From positions 1 through 7,233 of the forward strand of contig JAUQYB010000028.1 of NCBI GenBank assembly GCA_030837825.1: 7,233 nt of DNA. The letters run 5' to 3'. The DNA comes from Albidovulum sp. Its GTDB lineage: Bacteria; Pseudomonadota; Alphaproteobacteria; Rhodobacterales; Rhodobacteraceae. Position 1 is the stretch's first letter. Every line of letters begins with the position of its first letter. Below, piece by piece: positions 1 through 5,713 of this stretch. The notes below the pieces were generated by a model, which saw nothing but the letters and a program-made list of their open reading frames with translations, was not told where the DNA came from and did no database searches. Both the position numbers and the translations under genes were made by a program.

Positions 1-1
1 C

Positions 2-1270
2 ATCCGCATCGGCGACGACGAGGTCGATTTCATGCTGTGCGAGATCGGCGGCACCGTGGGCGACATCGAGGGCCTGCCGTTCTTCGAGGCGATCCGCCAG
101 TTCGCCCAGGAACGCCCGCGCGGCCAGTGCATCTTCATGCACCTGACGCTCTTGCCCTATCTCGCGGCCTCGGGGGAACTCAAGACCAAGCCCACCCAGC
201 ATTCGGTGAAGGAGCTGCGCTCGATCGGGCTTCAGCCGGACGTGCTGGTCTGCCGCAGCGAGCATCCGATCCCGGAAAAGGAACGCGCCAAGATCGCGCT
301 CTTCTGCAACGTCCGGCCCGAAGCCGTGATCCCCGCCTACGACCTGAAGTCGATCTACGAGGCGCCGCTCGCCTACCACCGCGCCGGGCTCGACCAGGCG
401 GTGCTCGACGCCTTCGGCATCTCGCCCGCGCCGCGCCCCAACCTCGACCGCTGGGAAGACGTGATGGACCGGCTGACCCATGCCGAGGGCGAGGTGCGGG
501 TGGCGATCGTCGGCAAGTACACCCAGCTCGAGGACGCCTACAAGTCGATCGCCGAGGCGCTGACCCACGGCGGCATGGCCAACCGCACCCGCGTCAGGGC
601 CGAATGGATCGACTCGGAGATCTTCGAGCGGGAGGACCCCGCGCCCTACCTCGAGAACTTCCACGCGATCCTCGTCCCCGGCGGCTTCGGCGAGCGCGGG
701 ACCGAAGGCAAGATCAAGGCCGCACAGTTCGCCCGCGAAAAGCAGATCCCCTATCTCGGCATCTGTCTGGGCATGCAGATGGCGGTGATCGAGGCGGCGC
801 GCAACGTCGCCGGGATGGCGAAGGCGGGATCGGAGGAATTCGACCACGAGAAGGGCGAGAAGCGGTTCGAGCCGGTCGTCTATCACCTCAAGGAATGGGT
901 GCAGGGCAACCACATGGTCAGCCGCTCCGCCGCCGACGACAAGGGCGGCACGATGCGGCTCGGCGCCTATACCGCGCAGCTCAAGGCCGGCTCGAAGGTG
1001 GCCGGCGTCTACGGCGCGACCGAGATCGAGGAACGCCACCGCCACCGCTACGAGGTGGACGTGAAATACCGCGACAGGCTGGAAGGCTGCGGCCTGGCCT
1101 TCTCAGGCATGTCGCCCGACGGCCGCTTGCCCGAGATCGTCGAATGGCAGGACCACCCCTGGTTCATCGGCGTCCAGTTCCACCCCGAGCTGAAGTCGAA
1201 ACCCTTCGCGCCGCACCCGCTGTTCGCGGACTTCGTGCGGGCGGCGAAGGAGGTGGAGCGGCTGGTGTGA
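2..1270 (+). CDS. pyrG: CTP synthase (glutamine-hydrolysing), 5'-truncated by window edge
   Basis: CTP synthase makes CTP from UTP, ATP and glutamine in the cytoplasm, the last step of de novo pyrimidine nucleotide synthesis. The open frame continues to the window edge, so 422 residues are visible; about 125 N-terminal residues, including the ATP-binding P-loop, are missing compared with the usual 540-550. The synthetase domain is seen in [12 protein letters not shown] at residues 13-24, where Glu14 matches the metal-binding Glu of the family, and in [16 protein letters not shown]. The linker and glutaminase domain follow, beginning around [17 protein letters not shown]. The class I amidotransferase triad is intact: Cys255 in GICLGMQ (codon 764-766), and His394 and Glu396 in QFHPE (codons 1181-1189). 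The stop is TGA at 1268-1270. No clear U-tract terminator follows; the first strong stem-loop lies at 1405. Identity is very secure; the true start is outside the window. Confidence 0.98.
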   Translation: MRIGDDEVDFMLCEIGGTVGDIEGLPFFEAIRQFAQERPRGQCIFMHLTLLPYLAASGELKTKPTQHSVKELRSIGLQPDVLVCRSEHPIPEKERAKIALFCNVRPEAVIPAYDLKSIYEAPLAYHRAGLDQAVLDAFGISPAPRPNLDRWEDVMDRLTHAEGEVRVAIVGKYTQLEDAYKSIAEALTHGGMANRTRVRAEWIDSEIFEREDPAPYLENFHAILVPGGFGERGTEGKIKAAQFAREKQIPYLGICLGMQMAVIEAARNVAGMAKAGSEEFDHEKGEKRFEPVVYHLKEWVQGNHMVSRSAADDKGGTMRLGAYTAQLKAGSKVAGVYGATEIEERHRHRYEVDVKYRDRLEGCGLAFSGMSPDGRLPEIVEWQDHPWFIGVQFHPELKSKPFAPHPLFADFVRAAKEVERLV

Positions 1271-1404
1271 GAGAACCGCAAGACGTGCGCGCGCCATGTC
1301 TGTATTCAGAACCCGCTGAAGTTCCGATCGTTGCGCTCAGCTTGCGCTGCGCACCACATCGCTCCGCCTGACGGCGAGGAACCATCCTGCAGGCATCCCT
1401 GTGA

Positions 1405-1444
1405 GGACCGGCAGGGACCGCGCCAGTGGCGCGGTCCCCGGTCC
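1405..1444. repeat. 17-bp inverted repeat (long hairpin), possible pyrG terminator
   Basis: GGGACCGCGCC at 1414-1424 pairs perfectly with 1428-1438 across a 3-base loop (AGT). The helix continues with GGACCG at 1405-1410 pairing with CGGTCC at 1439-1444 after a one-sided 3-base bulge (GCA, 1411-1413). This gives 17 G/C-rich pairs, the strongest hairpin in the window. No run of T follows on either strand, so it is not a classical intrinsic terminator. It could still stop or protect the pyrG transcript, or be one arm of a structured RNA. Confidence 0.75.
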
Positions 1445-1446
1445 GA

Positions 1447-1474
1447 TTGGCCGGAGGCGCAAGCCGCAGGCCAA
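1447..1474 (+). repeat. Stem-loop with GCAA tetraloop
   Basis: TTGGCC at 1447-1452 pairs with GGCCAA at 1469-1474. Inside it, GGC at 1456-1458 pairs with GCC at 1463-1465 around GCAA at 1459-1462. GCAA belongs to the stabilising GNRA tetraloop class, which weakly favours the + strand as the transcribed one. It begins only two bases after the previous hairpin. Confidence 0.5.
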
Positions 1475-1486
1475 GGGGCCAGCCAC

Positions 1487-1535
1487 CCGCGCCGGACGGT
1501 GCCAAATCGGGGCGCGGCTGCCTGGGCCGGCGCGG
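1487..1535. repeat. 9-bp inverted repeat enclosing 31 bases
   Basis: CCGCGCCGG at 1487-1495 is perfectly complementary to CCGGCGCGG at 1527-1535. The enclosed stretch carries AAATCGGG at 1504-1511, which can also pair with CCCGATTT at 1567-1574, so this arm may compete with another fold. A 9-bp G/C-only match over this distance is less striking by chance than the tighter hairpins beside it. Confidence 0.45.
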
Positions 1536-1538
1536 TCA

Positions 1539-1565
1539 CGCGCCTGCCAGGGGCAGGCAGGCGCG
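1539..1565. repeat. 10-bp perfect hairpin
   Basis: CGCGCCTGCC at 1539-1548 pairs perfectly with GGCAGGCGCG at 1556-1565, leaving a 7-base loop (AGGGGCA). The last four bases of the 3' arm region duplicate GGCA, so a slipped 7-bp alternative (GCCTGCC with 1552-1558) is also possible. It abuts the next hairpin with no spacer. Confidence 0.65.
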
Positions 1566-1596
1566 GCCCGATTTCGTCATGTCGCCGAAATCGGGC
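1566..1596. repeat. 11-bp perfect hairpin
   Basis: GCCCGATTTCG at 1566-1576 pairs with CGAAATCGGGC at 1586-1596 around a 9-base loop (1577-1585). The stem has a mixed composition (GATTTCG), so it is less easily explained by G/C richness than its neighbours. It begins at the base after the preceding hairpin ends, allowing the two stems to stack. No T-run follows. Confidence 0.7.
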
Positions 1597-1653
1597 AAGA
1601 TCCTGGTCCACAAGCCACCCCGTCCGGTCCTCGCGGATCGTGCCTCCGGCGCT

Positions 1654-1693
1654 TCAATCGCTCCGCCGCAGCGATTGATCGGGCCAAGCCCGA
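1654..1693. repeat. Two abutting hairpins (9 bp and 6 bp)
   Basis: TCAATCGCT at 1654-1662 pairs with AGCGATTGA at 1670-1678 (loop CCGCCGC). Directly adjacent, TCGGGC at 1679-1684 pairs with GCCCGA at 1688-1693 (loop CAA). As with the pair at 1539-1596, there is no spacer between them. Neither is followed by a T-run. Confidence 0.55.
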
Positions 1694-1742
1694 CCACGCC
1701 TCGCCCCTCCGGCTCGCGCCTCCGGTCCTCGGGCACAGCCAC

Positions 1743-1756
1743 GGCCGATGTCGGCC
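1743..1756. repeat. Short near-palindrome
   Basis: GGCCGA at 1743-1748 and TCGGCC at 1751-1756 form a dyad with a 2-base centre (TG). This could be a protein-binding dyad or the tip of a small hairpin. It lies about 120 bases upstream of the methyltransferase start. A 14-base dyad is not rare in DNA this rich in G+C. Confidence 0.3.
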
Positions 1757-1854
1757 CGTTCTCGCCCAGCGCAGGAATCGCCCTCGACACGTTCAACCTC
1801 CCGTGTCAGACGGGGCGGAGGACGCCCGCCCCCGCCGGACGGGCGACCCGGTTG

Positions 1855-1869
1855 TGTAATGTGCGAGGA
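1855..1869 (+). promoter_or_regulatory. Possible -10 box and Shine-Dalgarno for methyltransferase gene
   Basis: TGTAAT at 1855-1860 matches the -10 consensus at five of six positions, but nothing resembling a -35 box lies 16-18 bases upstream. AGGA at 1866-1869 sits nine bases before the ATG at 1879 and is a good Shine-Dalgarno sequence. The ribosome site supports the start at 1879 rather than a far-upstream one; the promoter call is weak. Confidence 0.35.
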
Positions 1870-1878
1870 CGGCAGGAT

Positions 1879-2640
1879 ATGAGCAGTGACCCGAACGATG
1901 ACCTTCAGCGGGCGGTCGCCGAAGCCGCCCGCGAGGGCGAGCGCGAGGCGCGCAAGCGCGACGTCGAAAAGGGCATTGCCGTCATCGACAGCATCCTGTC
2001 CTCGACCGACGCGGAATTCGCGTCGCGCCAGTTCATCCTCGGCAAGGTGCTCGAATTCGGCGTCCGCCGGAATCCCTGGAAGAACATGGCGCCCTGGACG
2101 CGCCACCAGAACGCCAGCGCCTTCGGCCTGATGCAGATTCCGTCGGAGTTCGCCGACTTCCTCTTCCACCTTTCCCGCCTCGACATCCGCACGGCAGTCG
2201 AGATCGGCGTGATGTCGGGGGCGAGTTCCTACCTGATCTGCGCCGTCCTCCAGCGCGCGAACCCCGGCATCGACTACGTGATGGTCGACATCCAGGACAA
2301 CATCATCGGCTTCGACGCCTTTGCAAAGCGGCTGAACCTGCGCAAGCTCGTTCCCGCCACCTCGCACAAATGCATCGGCCAGGAATTCGATTTCGTCTTC
2401 ATCGACGCGGATCACTCCTACATGGGCGCGAAGGTCGACTGGCTGAACGTCGGCCGCCATGCCCGCAAGGCGGTCGCCTTCCACGACATCCACGCGCATG
2501 AATACGACGACAGGAACGGCGGCATCGTCCGCGCCTGGAACGAGATCAAGAACGGCCTGGTCAGCGACCATGTGGTCCTGGAATTCGCCCACAGCCCGAC
2601 GCGCTGGATGGGAATCGGGCTGGCCATCCGGCAGGGCTGA
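1879..2640 (+). CDS. Class I SAM-dependent methyltransferase (Methyltransf_24 / CmcI-like)
   Basis: This 253-residue soluble protein has the order of motifs of a Rossmann-fold methyltransferase of the kind often annotated as class I SAM-dependent or cephalosporin-hydroxylase-like. AVEIGVMSGAS at 106-116 is the glycine motif that binds S-adenosylmethionine. YVMVDIQD at 133-140 supplies the acidic residue for the ribose. FDFVFIDADHSY at 170-181 is motif IV with its DADH core. AVAFHDIH at 198-205 carries a family-typical His-Asp. Residues 8-35 are highly charged and probably helical, an N-terminal extension before the fold. The ATG at 1879 is chosen because of the Shine-Dalgarno at 1866 and because the frame upstream turns into low-complexity Arg/Pro sequence. 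It has no close partner: a 600-base gap precedes it and a 192-base gap with its own promoter follows. The substrate is unknown; small molecules, sugars or lipids are all possible. Confidence 0.85.
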   Translation: MSSDPNDDLQRAVAEAAREGEREARKRDVEKGIAVIDSILSSTDAEFASRQFILGKVLEFGVRRNPWKNMAPWTRHQNASAFGLMQIPSEFADFLFHLSRLDIRTAVEIGVMSGASSYLICAVLQRANPGIDYVMVDIQDNIIGFDAFAKRLNLRKLVPATSHKCIGQEFDFVFIDADHSYMGAKVDWLNVGRHARKAVAFHDIHAHEYDDRNGGIVRAWNEIKNGLVSDHVVLEFAHSPTRWMGIGLAIRQG

Positions 2641-2832
2641 ACCGACGGGAAAGGCGCCGGCCCGGGCGCTTCGTGCCGGCCGCCCCCGCCCCGCGCCCCC
2701 TCCGCACCCCTCAACAAATCCCTGACGCCCCGCGCGGCCTGTCGGGACGGAAAACCGACGCAAACCCGACGCGGGCGGGACGCGGACCCGACGGGCTTTG
2801 CACCCGCCGGCCGGAGCGCCTATATCTCCCCC
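2641..2832. other. Intergenic gap with weak stem-loop
   Basis: The 192 bases between the methyltransferase and TerB-like genes hold one possible stem-loop just after the stop: GCCGGC at 2656-2661 with GCCGGC at 2675-2680, extended by GGC 2653-2655 with GCC 2682-2684 past a one-base bulge. It lacks a T-run, so a terminator role is doubtful. The rest is C/G-rich with scattered CCGACG words. The right end carries the promoter listed at 2798. Confidence 0.4.
2798..2826 (+). promoter_or_regulatory. Sigma70-type promoter, predicted leaderless start
   Basis: TTGCAC at 2798-2803 and TATATC at 2821-2826 are separated by exactly 17 bases, close to the housekeeping consensus TTGACA/TATAAT. Counting seven bases on from the -10 box puts the transcription start at about 2833, the A of the ATG. 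The bases between (TCCCCC, 2827-2832 region) contain no Shine-Dalgarno, which fits a leaderless message. It would drive the TerB-like and PhnD-like genes. Confidence 0.6.
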
Positions 2833-3276
2833 ATGATCTCGCGGCTTCTCACCTCGCTCCTCGCGCCGCAGCCGGGCCGGCTGGCGGCGCCGGACGCGCA
2901 GCTTGCCCTCGCCGCCCTCCTCGTGCGCGTCGCCCGCGCCGACGAGCACTACGAGGAGGCCGAGCGGCTGCGCATCGACCGCGTCCTCTGCGGCCGCTAC
3001 GAGCTCTCCCCCTTCGAGGCCGCAAAGCTCCGCGCCGAGGCGGAGGCGATCGAGGCCGAGGCGCCGGACACCGTGCGCTTCACCCGCGCCCTGAAGGACG
3101 CCGTGCCCTACGAGGACCGGACGAGCCTGATGGAGGCGATGTGGTCGGTGGCGCTCTCGGACGAGGCGCGCGACGGTCGCGAGGACGCGCTGATCCGGGT
3201 CACCGCCGACCTGCTCGGCGTCAGTGACCGCGACCGCGCCTTGGCACGCCAGAGCGTTGAGAACGCCAAGAAATGA
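2833..3276 (+). CDS. TerB-like domain protein
   Basis: This 147-residue, mostly helical, soluble protein resembles the TerB (tellurite-resistance B-like) fold. Two matching acidic stretches are visible: ALLVRVARADEHYEEAERLRID at about 28-49 and ALSDEARDGREDALIRVTADLLGVS at 107-131, the paired helix-loop-helix segments with Asp/Glu clusters typical of this family. TerB domains have been associated with metal binding and stress responses, but most chromosomal members, such as short ones like this, have no known role and no ter operon is present here. The N-terminus (MISRLLTSLL) could be a short amphipathic helix, not a signal peptide. The ATG at 2833 is the natural start because the promoter places the transcript end there. 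Its stop overlaps the start of the following gene by four bases, so the two are very likely translated together. Confidence 0.75.
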   Translation: MISRLLTSLLAPQPGRLAAPDAQLALAALLVRVARADEHYEEAERLRIDRVLCGRYELSPFEAAKLRAEAEAIEAEAPDTVRFTRALKDAVPYEDRTSLMEAMWSVALSDEARDGREDALIRVTADLLGVSDRDRALARQSVENAKK

Positions 3277-4040
3277 TCGCCAGCTTCGCCATGTACGACT
3301 GGCCCGAGGTGCGCGGAGAGCATGACCGGCTGTGGTCGCTGCTCCGCGAGGCGCTGGCCGGCGAGGGCATCGCCGCACCGATGGCGCTGACCCGCGACGC
3401 CCCGCTCTGGGACATCTGGGAAAGCTCCGACCTGCTGCTCGCCCAGACCTGCGGGATGCCCTATCGAACCCGTCTGCACGGCCGCGTCACGCTGGTGGCG
3501 ACGCCCGACTACGGCCTGCCGGAGGCGCCGCCGGGCCACTACTGTTCCGTCCTCGTCACCCGCGCAGACGAGCCCGGCAAGGCGGAGGATTTCATCGACC
3601 GTACGCTCGCCTTCAACGGCCAGGACAGCCAGTCGGGCTGGGCCGCGCCGCAGAACCAGATGGCGAGGATCGGGCAGCGCTTCACCCGCACCCTGCACAC
3701 CGGCGCGCATGTCGACAGCGCCCGCGCCGTGGCCGAGGGCCGCGCCGACATCGCCGCCATCGACGCGGTCAGTTGGCGCCTGATGACGGCGCACCGCCCG
3801 GCCGTCGCCGGCCGGCTGCGCGTCCTGTGCCAGACCGATCCGACGCCCGGCCTGCCGCTGATCACCGCGGCCGGCCGCGATCCCGCACCCCTCGCCCGCG
3901 CCGTCGCCGCCGCGATTGCCGCGCTGGCGCCCGTGGACCGCGACGCGCTCGGGCTCAGGGGGGTGGTCAGGATTCCCGCCGAGGCCTATCTCGCGGTCCC
4001 GACGCCGCCGCCACCTTCGCAGGATGTGCCGGTGAACTGA
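3273..4040 (+). CDS. PhnD-like phosphate/phosphonate-binding fold protein, no signal peptide
   Basis: This 255-residue protein resembles the PhnD/phosphonate-binding-protein-like family (periplasmic type II binding fold). Family-like segments are LLLAQTCGMPYRTRL at 54-68, GHYCSVLVTRADE at 88-100, the Ser-rich anion-binding loop DSQSG at 118-122 after Asn115, SARAVAEGRADIAAID at 149-164, and TPGLPLIT at 191-198. Unlike transport-linked PhnD it has no cleavable signal peptide: the start MIASFAMYDWPEVRG runs straight into the first strand. No phosphonate ABC permease or ATPase is next to it, so a cytoplasmic sensor or ligand-carrier role is as likely as transport. The ATG overlaps the upstream stop (ATGA, 3273-3276), and there is little Shine-Dalgarno, fitting translational coupling with the TerB-like gene. 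The C-terminal tail (PTPPPPSQ) is probably disordered. Confidence 0.78.
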   Translation: MIASFAMYDWPEVRGEHDRLWSLLREALAGEGIAAPMALTRDAPLWDIWESSDLLLAQTCGMPYRTRLHGRVTLVATPDYGLPEAPPGHYCSVLVTRADEPGKAEDFIDRTLAFNGQDSQSGWAAPQNQMARIGQRFTRTLHTGAHVDSARAVAEGRADIAAIDAVSWRLMTAHRPAVAGRLRVLCQTDPTPGLPLITAAGRDPAPLARAVAAAIAALAPVDRDALGLRGVVRIPAEAYLAVPTPPPPSQDVPVN

Positions 4041-4042
4041 TC

Positions 4043-4064
4043 ATTTCGCCGGCAATTTCGCCGG
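4043..4064. repeat. Direct repeat forming a small hairpin
   Basis: ATTTCGCCGG occurs at 4043-4052 and again at 4055-4064. Because each copy contains CCGG, the two also pair: CCGGC at 4049-4053 with GCCGG at 4060-4064 around a 6-base loop. It starts two bases after the PhnD-like stop codon. It could weakly terminate that transcript or be a regulator site for the importer operon. There is no T-run. Confidence 0.4.
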
Positions 4065-4127
4065 TGGCGACACAAAAAGCGCATTGTAAATCGGCGAATT
4101 ATCCTCCCTATTCGGTTGCCGGGGGGA
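4065..4127 (+). promoter_or_regulatory. A/T-rich leader with possible promoter and Shine-Dalgarno of importer operon
   Basis: The segment 4071-4113 is clearly richer in A+T than anything nearby and is the likely promoter region. TTGTAA at 4084-4089 could be a -35 box with TATTCG at 4109-4114 as -10, but the 19-base spacing and weak -10 make this uncertain. GGGGGGA at 4121-4127 is a strong ribosome site nine bases before the ATG at 4137, and it decides that start over the TTG at 4116, which lies upstream of it. Confidence 0.4.
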
Positions 4128-4136
4128 CATTGCCAC

Positions 4137-4916
4137 ATGACAGACGCCGACACGCCGGTCATCGAAATCCGCGACCTGCACAAGGCCTACGGGCAGCTCG
4201 AGGTGCTCAAGGGCGTCTCGCTCGCCGCGCGCCGGGGCGAGGTGGTGTCGCTGATCGGCTCGTCGGGATCGGGCAAGTCGACGCTCTTGCGCTGCTGCAA
4301 CCTGCTTGAGGACAGCCAGCAGGGCGAGGTGATCTTCAAGGGCGAGAAGGTGCAGTGGCGCGGCGAGGGGCTGAACCGCCATCCGGCCGACCGCGCCCAG
4401 GTGATCCGCATCCGCACCAACCTGTCGATGGTGTTCCAGCAGTTCAACCTCTGGTCGCACATGACGATCCTCCAGAACGTCATGGAGGCGCCGCTGACGG
4501 TGCTGAAACGCGACCGGGCCGAGGTCGAGGCGGCGGCGCGCAAGTATCTCGACAAGGTCGGCATCGGCGACAAGTGCGACGCCTGGCCCGCCCAGCTTTC
4601 CGGCGGCCAGCAGCAGCGCGCCGCGATCGCCCGCGCGCTCTGCATGGAGCCGACGGCGCTGCTCTTCGACGAGCCGACCTCGGCGCTCGACCCCGAGCTG
4701 GAGCAGGAGGTGGTGAAGGTGATCAAGGCGCTCGCCGAGGAGGGGCGCACGATGATCCTCGTCACCCACGACATGCGGCTTGCCGCCGACGTGTCCGATC
4801 ATGTTATCTTCCTGCATCTTGGCCGGATCGAGGAGGAGGGCCCGCCGGACCGCCTTTTCGGCGCGCCGAAGACCGAACGCCTGCAACAGTTCCTCAGCGC
4901 GACCGTTGCGGCCTGA
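4137..4916 (+). CDS. Polar amino acid ABC transporter ATP-binding protein (HisP/OccP type)
   Basis: This 259-residue cytoplasmic ATPase energises the importer encoded by the following three genes. All ABC motifs are intact: Walker A GSSGSGKST at 41-49, Q-loop at Gln101-Gln102 (VFQQFNLWSHMT), signature LSGGQQQR at 154-161, Walker B ALLFDEPTSALD at 174-185 with catalytic Glu179, and switch His211 in LVTHD. The QFNLWSHMT segment, the insertion around 70-92 before the Q-loop, and the C-terminal GAPKTERLQQFL belong to the polar amino acid subfamily (histidine, lysine-arginine-ornithine, octopine/nopaline). Length is normal for the family. The ATG at 4137 is preceded by GGGGGGA at 4121-4127; a TTG start seven codons earlier would precede that site and is less likely. 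A 36-base gap separates it from the binding-protein gene, consistent with one transcript. Confidence 0.93.
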   Translation: MTDADTPVIEIRDLHKAYGQLEVLKGVSLAARRGEVVSLIGSSGSGKSTLLRCCNLLEDSQQGEVIFKGEKVQWRGEGLNRHPADRAQVIRIRTNLSMVFQQFNLWSHMTILQNVMEAPLTVLKRDRAEVEAAARKYLDKVGIGDKCDAWPAQLSGGQQQRAAIARALCMEPTALLFDEPTSALDPELEQEVVKVIKALAEEGRTMILVTHDMRLAADVSDHVIFLHLGRIEEEGPPDRLFGAPKTERLQQFLSATVAA

Positions 4917-4952
4917 CCGATCAAGCAACCCAAACCAACCGGGAGTATCCGA

Positions 4953-5669
4953 ATGAACAAGTTCATCCTCTCCGCCGCAGCCCTCGCGCTGTCCGCGGGG
5001 CTCGCCTCGGCCCAGACCGTGCGCCTCGGCACCGAGGGCGCCTACCCTCCGTACAACTTCATCAACGACAAGGGCGAGGTCGACGGCTTCGACCGCGCCG
5101 TCGGTGACGAGGTCTGCAAGCGCGCCGCGCTGACCTGCGAATGGGTCACCAACGAGTGGGATTCGATCATCCCCAACCTCGTCTCGGGCAACTACGACGT
5201 GATCATCGCCGGCATGTCGATCACCGACGAGCGCGACCAGGTCATCGACTTCACCCAGGAATACATCCCGCCCGCGGCCTCGCTCTACGTCGGGCTTTCG
5301 GCCGAGGCCAACACCAAGGGCGTCGTCTCGGCGCAGACCGCGACGATCCAGGCCGCCTATGTCGCGGACTCCGGCGCGACGCTTCTGGAATACCCGACGC
5401 CCGACGAAACCATTGCCGCGGTGCGCAACGGCGAGGCCGACGTGGTTCTGGCCGACAAGGACTACCTGCTGCCGGCCGTCAATGAATCGAACGGCGAGCT
5501 TGTCGTCGTTGATCAGGTCCAGATCGGCGGTGGCGTCGGCATGGGGCTGCGCGAAAGCGATACCGAGCTGAAGGGCAAGATCGACGCCGCGATCACCTCG
5601 ATGAAGGAAGACGGCACGCTGAACACGCTGATCAAGAAGTGGTTCGGCGAAGAAGCGCTGGTGTTCTGA
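4953..5669 (+). CDS. Amino acid ABC transporter periplasmic binding protein (SBP_bac_3)
   Basis: This 238-residue protein is exported and binds the amino acid for the importer. Residues 1-20 are a classic Sec signal peptide (Lys3, hydrophobic core, ASA|Q cleavage after Ala20). The mature part has family 3 binding-protein features: GAYPPYNF at 29-36, GMSITDERDQVIDFT at 87-101, where Arg94 corresponds to the arginine that holds the ligand carboxylate in HisJ, and Asp168 in EADVVLADKD, the position that usually contacts the amino group. Cys55 and Cys62 have the same seven-residue spacing as the disulfide of HisJ. GGGAG-like GGGAG at 4941-4945 (seen as GGGAG) lies seven bases before the ATG at 4953. 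The ligand is not fixed: histidine, basic amino acids or opine-like compounds are typical of the subfamily. At 238 residues it is slightly shorter than HisJ. Confidence 0.93.
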   Translation: MNKFILSAAALALSAGLASAQTVRLGTEGAYPPYNFINDKGEVDGFDRAVGDEVCKRAALTCEWVTNEWDSIIPNLVSGNYDVIIAGMSITDERDQVIDFTQEYIPPAASLYVGLSAEANTKGVVSAQTATIQAAYVADSGATLLEYPTPDETIAAVRNGEADVVLADKDYLLPAVNESNGELVVVDQVQIGGGVGMGLRESDTELKGKIDAAITSMKEDGTLNTLIKKWFGEEALVF

Positions 5670-5676
5670 GCGGACC

Positions 5677-5708
5677 GGGGCGGGCTGCGCGGCTGCCCGC
5701 CCCTCTTT
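5677..5708 (+). terminator. Intercistronic stem-loop, possible attenuating terminator
   Basis: GGGGCGGGC at 5677-5685 pairs perfectly with GCCCGCCCC at 5695-5703 over a 9-base loop, followed by TCTTT at 5704-5708. It starts seven bases after the binding-protein stop. Stem-loops at this place in importer operons are known to protect the upstream message or partly stop transcription so that binding protein outnumbers permease. The short, interrupted T-run suggests partial rather than full termination. Confidence 0.6.
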
Positions 5709-5713
5709 CCCCC

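Larger units (their letters stand above)
1271..1878. other. Hairpin-rich intergenic region, no credible gene
   Basis: This 608-base gap lies between pyrG and the methyltransferase gene. Frames open across it give low-complexity Arg/Pro/Ala/Gly strings with no domain, and they overlap one another on both strands, as expected of unselected high-GC DNA. What the stretch does hold is a series of perfect or near-perfect inverted repeats at 1405-1444, 1447-1474, 1487-1535, 1539-1565, 1566-1596, 1654-1678, 1679-1693 and 1743-1756, listed separately. It also has a near-tandem TTGCGCT at 1331-1337 and 1342-1348, and an 11-base direct repeat, TCCGGTCCTCG, at 1623-1633 and 1721-1731. It could be the pyrG 3' untranslated region and terminator, a structured RNA, a repeated palindromic element, or the decayed remains of a gene. 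Sequence alone does not decide between them. Confidence 0.6.

Noticed and set aside
37..1371. 444-codon second frame overlapping pyrG
   Set aside because: The product is almost entirely Arg/Pro/Gly/Ala and overlaps a frame with intact CTP synthase motifs.
1331..1678. Short + strand frames in the pyrG-methyltransferase gap as small genes
   Set aside because: They overlap each other in several frames, cross the perfect inverted repeats, lack ribosome sites and read as Arg/Pro/Ser-rich strings.
1405..1760. CRISPR array or tRNA gene in the hairpin-rich gap
   Set aside because: The repeats differ from one another and are not regularly spaced, so there is no repeat-spacer pattern; no cloverleaf with a TTC-type T loop and CCA-end acceptor is visible.
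1426..1878. In-frame N-terminal extension of the methyltransferase (frame open from 1426)
   Set aside because: The extension is low-complexity Arg/Pro/Ala sequence across the hairpin-rich gap, with no domain, while a good Shine-Dalgarno precedes the ATG at 1879 and recognisable composition starts there.
1654..3378. 574-codon open frame on the - strand
   Set aside because: It runs antisense through the methyltransferase and TerB-like genes, both of which have clear motifs; long antisense frames are usual in high-GC coding DNA.
4116..4136. TTG start for the ATPase gene
   Set aside because: The strong GGGGGGA ribosome site at 4121-4127 lies downstream of this codon and is correctly spaced for the ATG at 4137.
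5639..5713. GTG start for permease 1 inside the binding-protein gene
   Set aside because: It would translate through the binding-protein end and the G/C hairpin, adding 25 Arg/Pro-rich residues not expected on a membrane protein of this family.
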